Source of the DNA: Fistulifera solaris | Lineage: Eukaryota > Bacillariophyta > Bacillariophyceae > Naviculales > Stauroneidaceae | Assembly: GCA_030295235.1 (NCBI GenBank) | Contig: AP026123.1 | Span: 1,984,001 to 2,048,000 of the forward strand | Direction: 5' to 3' | DNA: 64,000 nucleotides | Shown: positions 33,801 through 45,100 of the stretch, piece by piece | Layout: each line of letters opens with the position of its first letter | Numbering within the stretch: position 1 is the stretch's first letter | Program-made: the position numbers and the translations under genes | Notes under the pieces: model-generated | Database searches by the model: none | What the model was told of the DNA's origin: nothing | Seen by the model: the letters and a program-made list of their open reading frames with translations, nothing else

Positions 33801-36800
33801 AGCTCTGAGCCTAGTTCTGCTCCGAGTGTAACACCCAGTGCAGCTCCTTCTTCGGTACCATCGGTCACACCAAGCGTTGAGCCGAGTTCGAGTCCCAGCT
33901 CTGCTCCTAGCTCCAGTCCAAGTGAAACACCAAGTTCTTCTCCTAGTTCCATGCCCAGCTCAGCGCCAAGTTTAAGTCCAAGCGTAGCTCCAAGCTCTTC
34001 GCCCAGCTCTGCTCCGTCTTCGAGCCCAAGCTCCGCCCCGAGCTCGATGCCTAGCTCTGCTCCAAGCAGTTCACCGAGCGCGGCACCGAGCTCTTCGCCG
34101 AGTTCCAGCCCAAGTTCGGCACCCAGCTCCGGCCCGAGTTCCAGTCCTAGTTCGGCTCCAAGCTCTGAACCGAGTTCTAGTCCTAGCGCATCTCCTTCGT
34201 TGGCTCCTAGTGGCGAGCCTTCGTCGGCACCCAGCGTCGAGCCAAGCAGTGCACCCAGCGTGACACCAAGCGCTTCTCCTTCTTCGACTCCTTCGTCGAC
34301 TCCAAGTGTAAGCCCGTCGACTGAACCCAGTTCTTCTCCTTCGTCTACTCCAAGTGGAAGTCCAAGCATTGCGCCGTCGGCTACACCGAGTCAGGAACCC
34401 AGCTCGTCGCCGAGTGCTACACCATCGGTTGCTCCTAGCGCGGGTCCGTCGTCGAGTCCCAGTGTCAGTCCATCTGCTGCGCCAAGCGTGTCTCCTAGCG
34501 CCGGACCCACTCCGGAAGGCGAGAAGGCTCCGAGTGAAGTTCCCAGTTCTTCTCCCACGGATAGTCCTGCACCGAGTGGAGCTCCAAGCGAAGCACCAAG
34601 CAGTGCCCCTAGCGAGTCCCCTAGTGTAGCTCCAAGTGAATCACCTAGTGAAATGCCGAGCTCAATGCCAAGTGAAGTTCCAAGCAGTTCGCCAAGTGAA
34701 TCACCGAGTGTTTCGCCGAGTATTGCCCCGAGCACGGAGCCTAGTTATGTTCCAAGCACTGAGCCAAGTGCAAAACCAAGTTCAGCTCCATCCTTGACCC
34801 CAAGTTCTTCACCTAGCTCATATCCTAGTGCGACACCAAGCTCTTCGCCGAGCTCATCGCCGAGCTCTGCTCCTAGTTCAGAGCCCAGCTCTGCTCCGTC
34901 TTCTAGCCCAAGTTCTTCCCCTTCTTCGAGCCCCAGCTCGGCTCCTAGTGCGGGACCAAGTTCTACTCCAAGCTCTTCTCCGAGCGTGGCTCCGAGCTCT
35001 TCTCCGAGTTCCAGTCCAAGTTCCACTCCAAGCTCGTCGCCAAGTGTCGAACCGTCTTCTGCACCCAGTGTTGAGCCGAGCAACATGCCGAGTGTGACAC
35101 CAAGTTCGTCACCGAGCAGTGCACCCAGCGTGACACCAAGCGCTTCTCCTTCTTCGACTCCTTCGTCGAGTCCCAGTTCCTCGCCGTCGTCTGAACCCAG
35201 TTCTTCTCCTTCGTCTACTCCAAGTGGAAGTCCAAGCATTGCGCCGTCGGCTACACCGAGTCAGGAACCCAGCTCGTCGCCGAGTGCTACACCATCGGTT
35301 GCTCCTAGCGCGGGTCCGTCGTCGAGTCCCAGTGTCAGTCCATCTGCTGCGCCAAGCGTGTCTCCTAGCGCCGGACCCACTCCGGAAGGCGAGAAGGCTC
35401 CGAGTGAAGTTCCCAGTTCTTCTCCCACGGATAGTCCTGCACCTAGCGGAGCTCCCAGCTCGAAACCCAGTGGCAGTCCCAGCTCTTCACCAAGCATTAG
35501 CCCCAGCGTTGAGCCAAGCTCATCTCCAAGCATCTCACCAAGTGGATCTCCCAGCTCGACTCCGAGCGAAGAGCCGAGCTCTGAGCCCAGTTCTGCTCCG
35601 AGTGTAACACCCAGTTCTGTACCATCTTCGGTCCCATCTGTGGCACCGAGTGGAGAACCAAGCTCTAGCCCGAGTTCTGCTCCTAGCTCCAGTCCAAGTG
35701 AGTCACCGAGCTCTGGTCCAAGCTCCTCCCCCAGCGAGACACCTAGTCTAGCTCCTTCTTCCAGTCCAAGTTCGGGACCCAGCTCAGAACCGAGTTCTAG
35801 TCCCAGCACGTCTCCTTCGTCGGCTCCTAGTGTTGAGCCATCTTCTGCACCCAGTGTTGAGCCAAGCAGCGCACCGAGTGTGACACCTAGTTCGATGCCA
35901 AGCGGTGCGCCCAGCGTGACACCAAGCGCTTCTCCTTCTTCGACTCCTTCGTCGAGTCCCAGTTCCTCGCCGTCGTCTGAACCCAGTTCTTCTCCTTCGT
36001 CTACTCCAAGTGGAAGTCCAAGCATTGCGCCGTCGGCTTCACCGAGTCAAGAACCGAGCTCGTCACCAAGTGCTACACCATCAGTTCCTCCAAGCGCGGG
36101 TCCGTCGTCGAGTCCAAGTGTCAGTCCGTCTGCTTCTCCAAGCGTGTCTCCTAGTGCCGGACCCACTCCGGAAGGTGAGAAGGCTCCGAGTGAAGTACCC
36201 AGTTCCTCCCCCACGGATAGTCCTGCACCGAGCGGAGCTCCTAGCTCCTCACCCAGTTCAAATCCTAGTTTGGAACCCAGCTCGGAACCAAGCTCTAGCC
36301 CGAGCTCTTCTCCGTCATCGGCACCAAGTGAAGCGCCAAGCGAGTCACCTAGCGAAGGTCCTAGCGCATCGCCGAGCGAGATGCCGAGTGAAATGCCCAG
36401 TTCTGCACCAAGCAGTTCCCCGAGCGAGTCACCAAGCGCAGCGCCAAGTCAAGAACCAAGCTCAGAACCCAGTTCCACTCCAAGCTCTTCTCCGAGCGCG
36501 GTGCCCTCTTCGGTCCCATCTGTGACACCAAGTGCTGAACCGAGTTCGAGCCCCAGTGCGGCGCCTAGTTCAACTCCAAGCGCAACACCAAGTTCCGCTC
36601 CAAGCTCGTCGCCAAGTGTCGAACCGTCTTCTGCACCCAGTGTAGAGCCGAGCAACATGCCGAGTGTGACACCAAGTTCGTCACCGAGCAGTGCACCCAG
36701 CGTGACACCAAGCGCTTCTCCTTCTTCGACTCCTTCGTCGAGTCCCAGTTCCTCGCCGTCGTCTGAACCCAGTTCTTCTCCTTCGTCTACTCCAAGTGGA

Positions 36801-39800
36801 AGTCCAAGCATTGCGCCGTCGGCTACACCGAGTCAAGAACCGAGCTCTTCGCCGAGTGCTACACCATCTGTGTCTCCCAGTTCCAAACCGTCGTCGAGTC
36901 CCAGTGTCAGTCCGTCTGCTGCTCCAAGCGTGTCTCCTAGTGCCGGACCCACTCCGGAAGGCGAGAAGGCTCCGAGTGAAGTTCCCAGTTCTTCTCCCAC
37001 GGATAGTCCTGCACCGAGTGGAGCTCCAAGCTCTTCCCCAAGTGTTGGACCGAGCGCGTCTCCTAGCTCTGTACCCAGTCTAATGCCGAGCGCCTCACCA
37101 AGCGCCACTCCAAGCGGATCTCCCAGCTCGACTCCGAGCGAAGAGCCAAGCTCTGAGCCTAGTTCTGCTCCGAGTGTAACACCCAGTGCAGCTCCTTCTT
37201 CGGTACCATCGGTCACACCAAGCGTTGAGCCGAGTTCGAGTCCCAGCTCTGCTCCTAGCTCCAGTCCAAGTGAAACACCAAGCTCCGGCCCAAGCTCTTC
37301 CCCGAGTGAAACACCTAGCTTAGCTCCTTCTTCCAGTCCAAGTTCGGGACCCAGCTCAGAACCGAGTTCTAGTCCCAGCACTTCTCCGTCGTCGGCTCCT
37401 AGTGTTGAGCCATCTTCTGCACCCACTGTTGAACCAAGCAGTGTTCCGAGCGTGACACCAAGCGCTTCTCCTTCTTCGACTCCTTCGTCGAGTCCCAGTT
37501 CCTCGCCGTCGTCTGAACCCAGTTCTTCTCCTTCGTCTACTCCAAGTGGAAGTCCAAGCATTGCTCCGTCGGCTACACCGAGTCAGGAACCGAGCTCGTC
37601 ACCAAGTGCTACACCATCTGTGTCTCCCAGTTCCAAACCGTCGTCGAGTCCAAGTGTCAGTCCGTCTGCTGCTCCAAGCGTGTCTCCTAGCGCCGGACCC
37701 ACTCCGGAAGGCGAGAAGGCTCCAAGTGAAGTTCCCAGTTCTTCTCCCACGGATAGTCCTGCACCAAGTGGAGCTCCTAGCGAGTCTCCGAGTGAAGGTC
37801 CTAGTTCCTCACCCAGTGAAGTTCCTAGCGTGATGCCAAGCTCTTCTCCAAGTGTTTCACCAAGTGGCGCCCCCAGCTCTGCCCCGAGTCAAGAACCTAG
37901 CTCGGAACCCAGTTCTGCTCCTAGTTTGAGTCCAAGTTCCGTTCCAAGCTCGACTCCTAGTGTAACGCCAAGCTCCACGCCAAGCGTCTCACCTAGTGCA
38001 GCACCGAGTGGAGTGCCTAGCTCTTCGCCCAGCTCTGTTCCCAGTTCCACACCGAGCGTAGCACCGAGTGGCTCGCCTTCTTCGGTACCCAGCACCGAGC
38101 CCTCATCTTCGCCCAGTTTGGAACCTAGCAGTGTTCCAAGTGTGACACCAAGTGCTGCACCTTCGTCGGTACCTTCGGCGATCCCTAGCTCAGTTCCTTC
38201 TTCAGTTCCAAGCATTTCGCCTTCCTCTGAACCAAGTGTAGAACCTAGCGTTGCACCGTCGTCTACACCGAGTCAGGAACCCAGCTTGTCACCAAGTGCA
38301 ACCCCATCAGTTGCTCCAAGCGCCAGGCCTTCTTCCAGCCCTAGTGTGAGTCCGTCTGCTGCTCCAAGCGTGTCTCCTAGTGCCGGACCCACTCCGGAAG
38401 GCGAGAAGGCTCCGAGTGAAGTTCCCAGTTCTTCTCCCACGGATAGTCCTGCACCGAGTGGAGCTCCGAGCGAGTCTCCGAGTGAAGGTCCTAGTTCCTC
38501 ACCCAGTTCCGGTCCTAGTTCAATGCCAAGCGCATCGCCTAGCATTTCGCCAAGTGTTTCTCCCAGCTCGACTCCTAGTCAAGAACCTAGCTCGGAACCC
38601 ACTACTTCGCCTAGCGTAGCACCCACTACTTCACCGTCTGCCGTTCCGTCATTGGCACCAACTGGTGAACCAAGTTCTTCTCCGACGTCTTCACCAACCT
38701 CGTCTCCAAGTACGTCCCCCAGTGACACGCCATCAGGTGTCCCCAGCAGTGCACCGTCTGCTGTCCCAACACTTTCACCGACGAACAAGCCATCATCACA
38801 GCCATCCGATGAACCTAGCTCAACGCCCACGAATGCGCCAACAAGTTCGCCTACAGCATCTCCGTCAATTGACAGTGATGCGCCAAGTGAAGCACCGAGT
38901 GAATCGCCGAGTGAAGCTCCAAGTTCTGCTCCTAGCGAGTTTGACGAAGACGCCACTAACTTCCCAACGGAGCTTCCCAGCGAAGCGCCAGTTCTGTCGT
39001 TCGAATCTGGTGGACTGTCTGGTAACCAAGGAGCTCCATCTGCTGAGCCGTCCGCGTCTCCAAGCGCCACTCCCTGGACAGCAGCTGAACCTATTTGCGA
39101 GATGAAACCTAAGCTGGAAGATAGTTCGTTAGGACTTGACGGGCCCGGTCACCCAGACGATGACGCCGTGCCGGCCCGTGTCGTTTCCATGAGTTCCACC
39201 GCGGCTCAAGTTCGTTTCGCCATTGACAACGTCTGGAAAGCCACGGCAGGCAATATTGACAGCATCCGCGTGTTGTACTCCTCCGCGGACCAAGGAATGG
39301 TTTGCTCGAAATATTCAGGTATCCAGAGCTCTACCCCTGAAATGGAGGCCGTGTGTATCGACGGCAAAGCTGAGGTTGCCGTTTTCGTGAGCGATTCCTC
39401 ATTTGCTGGAGTTCAGGATGTTTCCAGCCTCGTGCCAAATGCATGCATCGATACCGATGGGGGAGTAGCGGGAATGAGTGGAAATACCGTCATGTTCGTA
39501 TTCTACGTACCGTGTGATGCTAATGATGAGTCGTGGTGTGTACCAGGCACGATGTGCCCGGATTCCCAAGCTCCCTCTGCCGGCCCATCCCCGATTCCCT
39601 CTGCTGCGCCTTCCCCGTCGCCGTCCGCAGGCCCAACGTGGACCGCTGCTGAGTCGATTTGCGTCATGCAGGCCAAAATGGATGAAAGCTCATTGAGTTC
39701 CGACGGTCCGGGCCACCCTGAAGATAACGCAGTCCCAGCCCGTGTGATTAGCATGAGTTCAGCTGCAGATGAAGTGAAGTTTGCAATCGATAATGTGTGG

Positions 39801-41939
39801 GGAAGCTCCTCAATTGACAAAGTCCGCGTCGTGTACGAGTCCACAAGCAAGGGAATGGTTTGCTCAAGGTACTCGAACGTCGAGAACTCGACTCCTGAGA
39901 TTTCGGCCAAATGCACGAATGGAATTGCCGAAGTTGCTGCTTTTGTCAGTGATTCTTCTTTCATTGGTGTACAGGACGTATCCAATCTCTTACCAAGTGC
40001 TTGTTCCAAGATCGTCGCCGACGGTGACGTTAGCGACTGGGATTTGGATGGAAGTCATTCGGCCCCTATCTACAACAGCGGCAACCCGAACCCGTCCTTT
40101 AGCGGCTTCCTCGAAGCTGGTAAGGCTTACACCGAGTACGACTGTCATACTCAAACTCTTTGTGTGTTGGTGATGGTCAAGGATGGCCTTGTCATTGATA
40201 GATCCATGGACAATATCTGGATCAAGGATTACAAATCAGGTTTGACAGGAAATAAATACCCAACCAAAGGTGGAGGAATCCAATTCGTAGAAAACGCCAA
40301 CGGCGCAGCCGTTGGTTGGGAAGGCTTGTTTCGATGTGTCGGGTGTCTCTACTGGTGGATTGCGTGACTCAATCGAGATCCACACGAACTCGCAAGGAAG
40401 AACACTTTCAACAGGCAAACAAGGAACAGCTCCACTTTTGTCTCTTGACCTTCAGTGTTCCAACCAATCGAATCAGAACATGATCATGTTTGTATTCAAG
40501 GTTCCTTGCGATCAAGATGATACGTCTTGGTGTGTCCCTGGCACGTTGTGCCCTGATTCCAGTGTTGCCGGTGCTATTAGCACCGGATCTGCTTCTTTGG
40601 TTGCTTCCACGGAGTCTACTGCCTGCAAACAGGAAGCTCGCCTTGACAGTGATTCAACGGAAGATGGAAAGGGGGTATGTACCGATCAAACCCCATTGTC
40701 ATCACTGAACAACAGGGCACAAGCGTTACTTTCCAAGTTGACCAAACCTGGGATATCTCGGAAGACGATTCGCTAGACTCGTTAGAAGTATACTACGAAA
40801 CGATCAGTGAAACAATGGAGTGTGTTCAAAGTTCTTCATCCTCTGTACCCACCTTTACTGCCAAATGTTCTAGCGATGTTGCCGAGGTCGCTCTTTTCGT
40901 TCGCGACAGCTCTTTCAAAGGTCTCTCCGACGTTTCTTCTACAGTTCCAACAGCATGCTCAGGTGCATTGAGCCCCGGTGCAACAACAGGAGATCTCGTT
41001 ATGTTCTTCTTCACTATCCCTTGCAATCCAACTGATACAAGCTTCTGCAACGCAGCCGCTGAGTCAACCAATGAAGTAACTACCCTTCAGGCTCAAGACG
41101 ATAAAGAAGATGAAATTATTATCACAACGAATGAAATCACTTGTGGATCTATTCACGAAGAAACTTTCGAGAAGCCAGGTGATGCTTTGTCCTGGGAAGG
41201 TGGTTTTGATTCTAATATGGACGTTTTCGGTAACTTCCTTGGTCGTTTTGGAAGCATGAATCCGGAAGCGCAGAAAATATTCCAGATGCCGGCAGGTGCC
41301 AGCTCAGCTACAATCAGCTTCAAGCTTTACGATATCAATGGCGACACAGCTGGCGACAACCTTCAATTAGGATTCCAGAATTCATGGGTCGACATCGATC
41401 TCAGCAATGCAGCCGAGCAATATCACCAAGATGAATCAGTTACCCTCAGGGACCGCAGTTACGATAGAGTTGCTTTTGTTGTTACGCCCATTGAAAACGT
41501 CTACGTAATCGAGATCGAGATTCCGAAGCGTTGGTGGGCGAACAATGATAACAAGCTACCCTTCGGATTCAGAGTGAAGTCTTCAAATGATATCAATGAC
41601 GATAGCTATGGTATCGATGACTTCACTGTACAGGTTGACTGCGGCAGTCAGAGACGCGCGATGGATGGTTCTGAACAGCCCCCTGCTTCTGAACCAAGCG
41701 AAGAGGGCGAAGACGGCTCGTACTATTGCAAAGCCTCGGATTACCCGTGCGGTGACGGCATGGACATGGTTCATGTTTGTCATTACTCAACTCGCCTGGG
41801 ATATCAGACATTCTGTATTCCTGAAGAAGATTCTGAAGTCCTTCGCTTCTACGGCAATGATTACTGTGGACCATGCGCAGGGGGGTTTCAAAGGGTCTAT
41901 GGACTAAGAAAGTTGATGATAGCAGATTATAAAAAGTAA
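18888..41939 (+). CDS. Giant secreted mucin-like PTS-rich protein (about 7,680 codons)
   Basis: ATG 18888 begins a clear signal peptide (MKVFKANISILFIALVPLVA). The order is: a Cys-containing N-terminal region (to about 19790); KLPTFxxSEPSASPSG repeats (19800-20745); a first Cys module (about 20785-21180); then PSxx tetrapeptide tracts (S/T/V/G/A/E in xx) over about 17 kb, broken by a second Cys module, a beta-sandwich-type domain (28165-28725) and, at the end, three more Cys modules, a DGDxxDW domain and a C-terminal beta domain plus Cys-rich tail ending YKK. The marker EGEK(S/A)PSEVPSSSPT recurs 17 times. The frame changes near 19800, 21360, 21555, 22030, 24988, 27350, 40320 and 40673; several are at G or C runs, and the protein pattern continues across each, so I treat it as one gene. 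Dense Ser/Thr predicts heavy O-glycosylation. It resembles diatom cell-surface and adhesive mucin-like proteins by architecture; the function is inferred. Confidence 0.85.
19800..20745 (+). repeat. Tandem 24-28-residue repeats (GGAKLPTFAASEPSASPSG type)
   Basis: About 12-13 copies of a 72- or 84-nt unit, each encoding GGAKLPTFAASEPSASPSG followed by KEKEE or a variant. Longer units carry an extra SASPSG. The central copies are nearly identical at the DNA level (about 20150-20640), indicating recent tandem expansion. The first copies are more diverged (KVPTFTVPEPSASP). Unlike the rest of the giant protein this tract is rich in lysine and glutamate. Confidence 0.9.
20785..21180 (+). other. Cys module 1 of the giant protein
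   Basis: A globular stretch within the PTS tracts, from CEDRVAG to PCDC. It shows the pattern shared by the later modules: SVSFTVNQQF, then a middle cysteine (VCDIQ), YTAMCDD with ASINIYVHDESLKG, CAYTIQLPCDC at the end. It is the most diverged of the five copies. No known domain was recognised; predicted all-beta. Confidence 0.75.
22970..27370 (+). repeat. Near-identical 0.9-kb coding blocks (PTS tract, first array)
   Basis: A segment beginning near the word cggttcctac recurs at 22991, 23885, 24803 and 25698, with a shorter copy from about 27166. The copies are almost identical in DNA for hundreds of bases, so they are recent duplicates or homogenised by gene conversion. Spacings are 894, 918 and 895 nt. 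The 918-nt copy carries extra PSxx units near 24536. Part of the array (25001-25400) is also repeated at 27363-27680. Confidence 0.88.
25915..26360 (+). other. Cys module 2 of the giant protein
   Basis: From CVQEARLDSN to CPDS. Key features are GMYTENPISLVSQRGSTVSF, VVNQNWG, MTCSENWG, YTARCVDGVTEVAVFVSDNS, MFVFTLPCD and FCVVLCPD. It is the same fold pattern as modules 3-5 at the C-terminus, although it sits between two PTS arrays. Confidence 0.82.
28165..28725 (+). other. Beta-sandwich (choice-of-anchor-like) domain of the giant protein
   Basis: About 185 residues starting KICEEYERITFNEDGYGNP and ending VTALGICYD. Segments FRLYAKELSE, GNVLIVQHQNP, GGVIVFDFAL, VTDAKGLTTDFIV and SAVTALGICYD follow the pattern of bacterial extracellular domains in which GNVLII, TFDF and a final SGAVTALDFC occur (choice-of-anchor/PEP-CTERM neighbours). 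The role is probably extracellular binding; this is family resemblance seen by eye. Confidence 0.6.
29772..38990 (+). repeat. EGEK-marked PSxx blocks (second array)
   Basis: Eleven copies of the marker GEKAPSEVPSSSPTDSPAPS start (ggcgagaag or ggtgagaag) at 29772, 30750, 31728, 32670, 33612, 34518, 35388, 36174, 36960, 37710 and 38400. Between markers lie only PSxx tetrapeptides. Block lengths fall from 978 to 690 nt and every one equals a multiple of 12 plus 6. The blocks at 29.8-32.7 kb are nearly identical in DNA; the later ones are mosaics of shared segments. Confidence 0.9.
39094..39570 (+). other. Cys module 3 of the giant protein
   Basis: From CEMKPKLEDSS to CPDSQAPS. It contains DGPGHPDDDAVPARVVSMSS, VRFAIDNVWK, MVCSKYSG, AVCIDGKAEVAVFVSDSS, VMFVFYVPCD and SWCVPGTMCPDS. 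It is very similar to module 4, which follows after a short Pro/Ser linker. Confidence 0.85.
39655..40560 (+). other. Cys module 4, split by an inserted domain
   Basis: The first part (39655-40017, CVMQAKMDESS to NLLPSAC) matches module 3. The expected last part (MFVFKVPCDQDDTSWCVPG then CPDS) appears only at about 40480-40560. Between them lies a different domain (about 40010-40430) starting ADGDVSDWDLDGSHSAPIYN. The frame changes once near 40320. Confidence 0.8.
40010..40430 (+). other. DGDxxDW-type domain nested in Cys module 4
   Basis: About 135 residues: VADGDVSDWDLDGS, FSGFLEAGKAYTEYDCHTQT, LCVLVMVKDGLVIDRSMDNI, WIKDYKSG, ACFDVSG then DSIEIHTNSQGRTL. An N-terminal DGxxxDW followed by a beta-rich body with a VMVKDG-like strand is reminiscent of CBM9-like extracellular domains, but I cannot confirm the family. 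Confidence 0.55.
40618..41060 (+). other. Cys module 5 of the giant protein
   Basis: From ACKQEARLDSDSTEDGKG to TSFCNAA. It includes GMYRSNPIVITEQQGTSVTF, QVDQTWD, MECVQSSS, TAKCSSDVAEVALFVRDSS and VMFFFTIPCNPTDTSFC. It is closest to module 2 (GMYTENPI...). A G5 run at 40671-40675 breaks the frame; three Gs would restore the module-2-like reading. Confidence 0.82.
41135..41890 (+). other. C-terminal beta domain and Cys-rich tail of the giant protein
   Basis: From CGSIHEETFEKPGDALSWEG: NFLGRFGSMNPEAQKIF, ATISFKLYDINGDTAGDNLQ, VDIDLSN, VYVIEIEIPKRWW and DSYGIDDFTVQVDC form a jelly-roll-like domain of a type found in bacterial and diatom surface proteins. A Cys-rich tail follows (YCKASDYPCGDGMDMVHVCH, FCIPEEDSEVLRFY, DYCGPC). 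No GPI signal or membrane helix follows, so the protein appears to be secreted. Confidence 0.65.
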
Positions 41940-42105
41940 CAAAGTAAAGTCATTTGTTATTTTTTTTAAAAATTCAAAACACCACTGAAATATCGTCTTG
42001 CATTTTTAGTCCCAACTTGTGAGAGAGCGTGGCTTGAAAAACAACCAGAAGAAATGAGCGATACTGTAGTTTATTACAATCGAACATAAGTTTGTTCTTA
42101 GGAAA

Positions 42106-45100
42106 TTATTTATTCAAGGCTGTTCCAGCGTTTAAAGGTAATCCGTATTTGCCAGATTGGCCGAAGGGATCACTAGCCTGACGAAACTCCCCAGGTACAG
42201 TTGGTCCCCGAAGTCGACCGTCACTAGACGGATCGCTGGTTTCAAGTAGAACTATCGGCTCACTGTTATCGACTGAATCATTTTTCTTCGAAACATCATG
42301 TTGCCCGATACTTGATCCCATCATACCGGACATATCGGATATTGTCTTTTCCTTGATCTGCGACCCCGCCCTCCACGACGATTAGCTTTTTTCAACAAGA
42401 GCTTGCTGCTGTGCTTGGTTTTCCAGGAGCAGCGTACGGATGGCTTCTGACGACACCTGCTTCTTGTGCCCATGTCTCATCACAAGACCAGCTTGTATCA
42501 TAACATGACCATGCTCGTTATTTCCTTCGGCTTCTCGCTGGGCAAGAATTAAGTCCCGTGCGTGGGCAGTTTGCTGCTCCTCGAAACGCTTGGACGCCTC
42601 GAGGACAGCTAGGCGCATTTGACGATGAGCCCTATACAATTGCCTATTGACGACAAGAGCCGACTTCGTGCTATCGTGGAGAACTGCTTCGATATCAGTT
42701 CTCTGCTGCCGAGTTTCGGGAAGGACCATGTCACGTACTACATCAGCGACCTCATGCAAGTCGGCGCTTTCCTTTTCTTCCACCTTAGTGTCTTTGTCAT
42801 CAACAGATCTAGAACGACGACGCGTGTAGGGAGACGGACGGAGAGAAAGACCAGGAAGAAGAAGATTTGGTGATATTTTGTCTTCGGATTCCAAATTCGA
42901 CGTCCGCCGGGCTCCCAGAGGCGTACAATAATCTTGAGCTCCCCTCTGTGGAGATGACGGAGGTGTTAGAGAAGCCGCACACCCAGGAACGCCAGGTCCA
43001 GAAGATAATATGTCATGATCATCATCGTCCATTGTTAATGGGCCATCATGATCCGAAAAATCAAGTTCCAAGCCTAGAAGGTGCTTTGGTTGCTCAGAAA
43101 GTATTCCTGACTCGGATGCTTGCGTTGGCAAAAACAAGAGCTTATATTTTTCGCATCTTGACCAGTTGGGGCATCCACTACAGTACCGAGGCCCTCGACT
43201 GGATATCTCTCTAAAGAGAGAACGTTTACTGGTAATTCATCAGGATGATCCAGGACCTCGTTTTCGCTGACTATGTTGAGTTGTGATTTGTTCAATAGAA
43301 AATTTATCCCCGGATCGCTCTCGTCTGTGACGGAAGGGTTTTCTTTAGATTGACCCTTCATCAACAAAAGAAAATCATCATAGGTTATGCGCGCGTGTTG
43401 GCACTTCACGGCCTTCATACTGTCCCCCCACATCTCTCGCATGGCCTCCTCACTTTGAAGCGCGTCACTGCCCATCACATCCATTATGTCATCCAAAGTG
43501 ATATACTACAAAAAGAACACGGAGTCAGTAGAGAATGCGACCAATCCAATTCGAAAATACACACTTACTCCTTTGTGATCAGAGTCTAAGCGATCGAAAG
43601 CAAGACGCAGATTGCGGTCATCAACACTACACTGTGAAAGCCCAGCAGCAATAAATTCATGCCAATGAATTCGAGTCTCCGATTTTCGAACCCTCATGGC
43701 GTTAAAAATATCTTCGACTTCTTCTTCCGTGAGAGCACCAAGCGAGCCTGCTCCAGCATTCGTCATCAGTACCTGTTTTAGTGCAGATAAGGAAATTTCT
43801 CCGGATCCGTCCGTGTCCATCTTCTCAAATTCGCGACGAAGATCTTTGATCTGATCTGGTAGCAAAGTGAATGATAGAACCTCACAAAGCAATTTCCGCA
43901 TGTCAGAGTACTCTTTGAAATTTACTAGAGCTTTTACGACATTCGGGTTTAGAGCGTGATCATCTCCCGTTCGTGATCGGCTAGCCCATTCCTGTAACCA
44001 CGGATGTTTCTGCGCTGACCGAGCTGTAGGACGCTTCTGTGGATCAGTAACAAGAAGTTCGCGGATGAAATCCCGCGCTGATTTACTAACTTGAGACCAG
44101 ATGTCCGGAGGCGAAAACTGATAAGACCCACTGAGAATATTGGCGCGAACTGTCATCAAAGGTTCTGGTCCACCACATCCACCAAATGGAGGTTCTCCCG
44201 AAAGCAACAAGAACGCAATAACACCAATTGCCCATATATCGCATCTTTCATCGTAGCGACCTCTGATAACTTCAGGTGCCACTGTATAAGGAGTGCCGAC
44301 AGCTTCGTGCTGCTCTTCGCCAAAGTGAAAGTGCTTAGATAGACCGAAATCAATCATCTTCAGCTCGGAGTCGGTGGCATCTGTGCTGGAGAACAAAAAT
44401 TCTCGAGTTTCAAGTCGCGATGAATTATTCCGCGCGAATGTAAGTAGCGCACTGCAGAAAGCATCTGTTTGACCAAACGCGCGCACTCGGCTTCCGTATA
44501 GTGATAATCAGGCTGCTCATCGAGTCGATCAAAAGTTCGCCTCCTAAGCATAGCTCTTGAACCAAGTAAATTTCCGAGTGGCTCTCGTATACTTCCTCTA
44601 GCCGAACAATGTTTGGGTGATCCAACTGAGAAACAGAAACGGGTGAGGTACCGTACCGCATCAATGCAATCCAATCGACCTAACCTTTTCATTGACGAAC
44701 CTGACACATAATAAATATCTCTTCACGCAGCTGTCTCAATCCTTCTGCCGTTTCAACTAGAGCTAGATCCAAGACCTTCACAGCATATTTTAATCCGGTT
44801 TTCTTGTGAGTGACGAGACGCACCAAGCCCGATATACCTGAGCCTAACACCGGTCCATTGTGAATGCCATCGTAAACTTCTTCAATGGGCTTCCCGAAAG
44901 GCACCTCAATGTGAACAACATTTTGACGAAGATCCCCTACTTCTCTACGATCTTCAATCATCGTGTCCAACCCGATGGCTGATGTGCTGTGCGAAAGTGC
45001 CTTGGGGTTGGAGAGTTGTCGACGATGGCGTTCTTTATTACCGCCTGACTTGCCGGATTGCGTTGACGAATCATCGTCACTACTGTGTAATTCCGGAGTA

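Noticed and set aside
22970-38990. CRISPR-like or satellite-like repeat array
   Set aside because: The period is 12 nt with coding phase kept and amino-acid pattern preserved over 17 kb. There is no constant repeat with unique spacers, and the region is protein-coding in a eukaryote.
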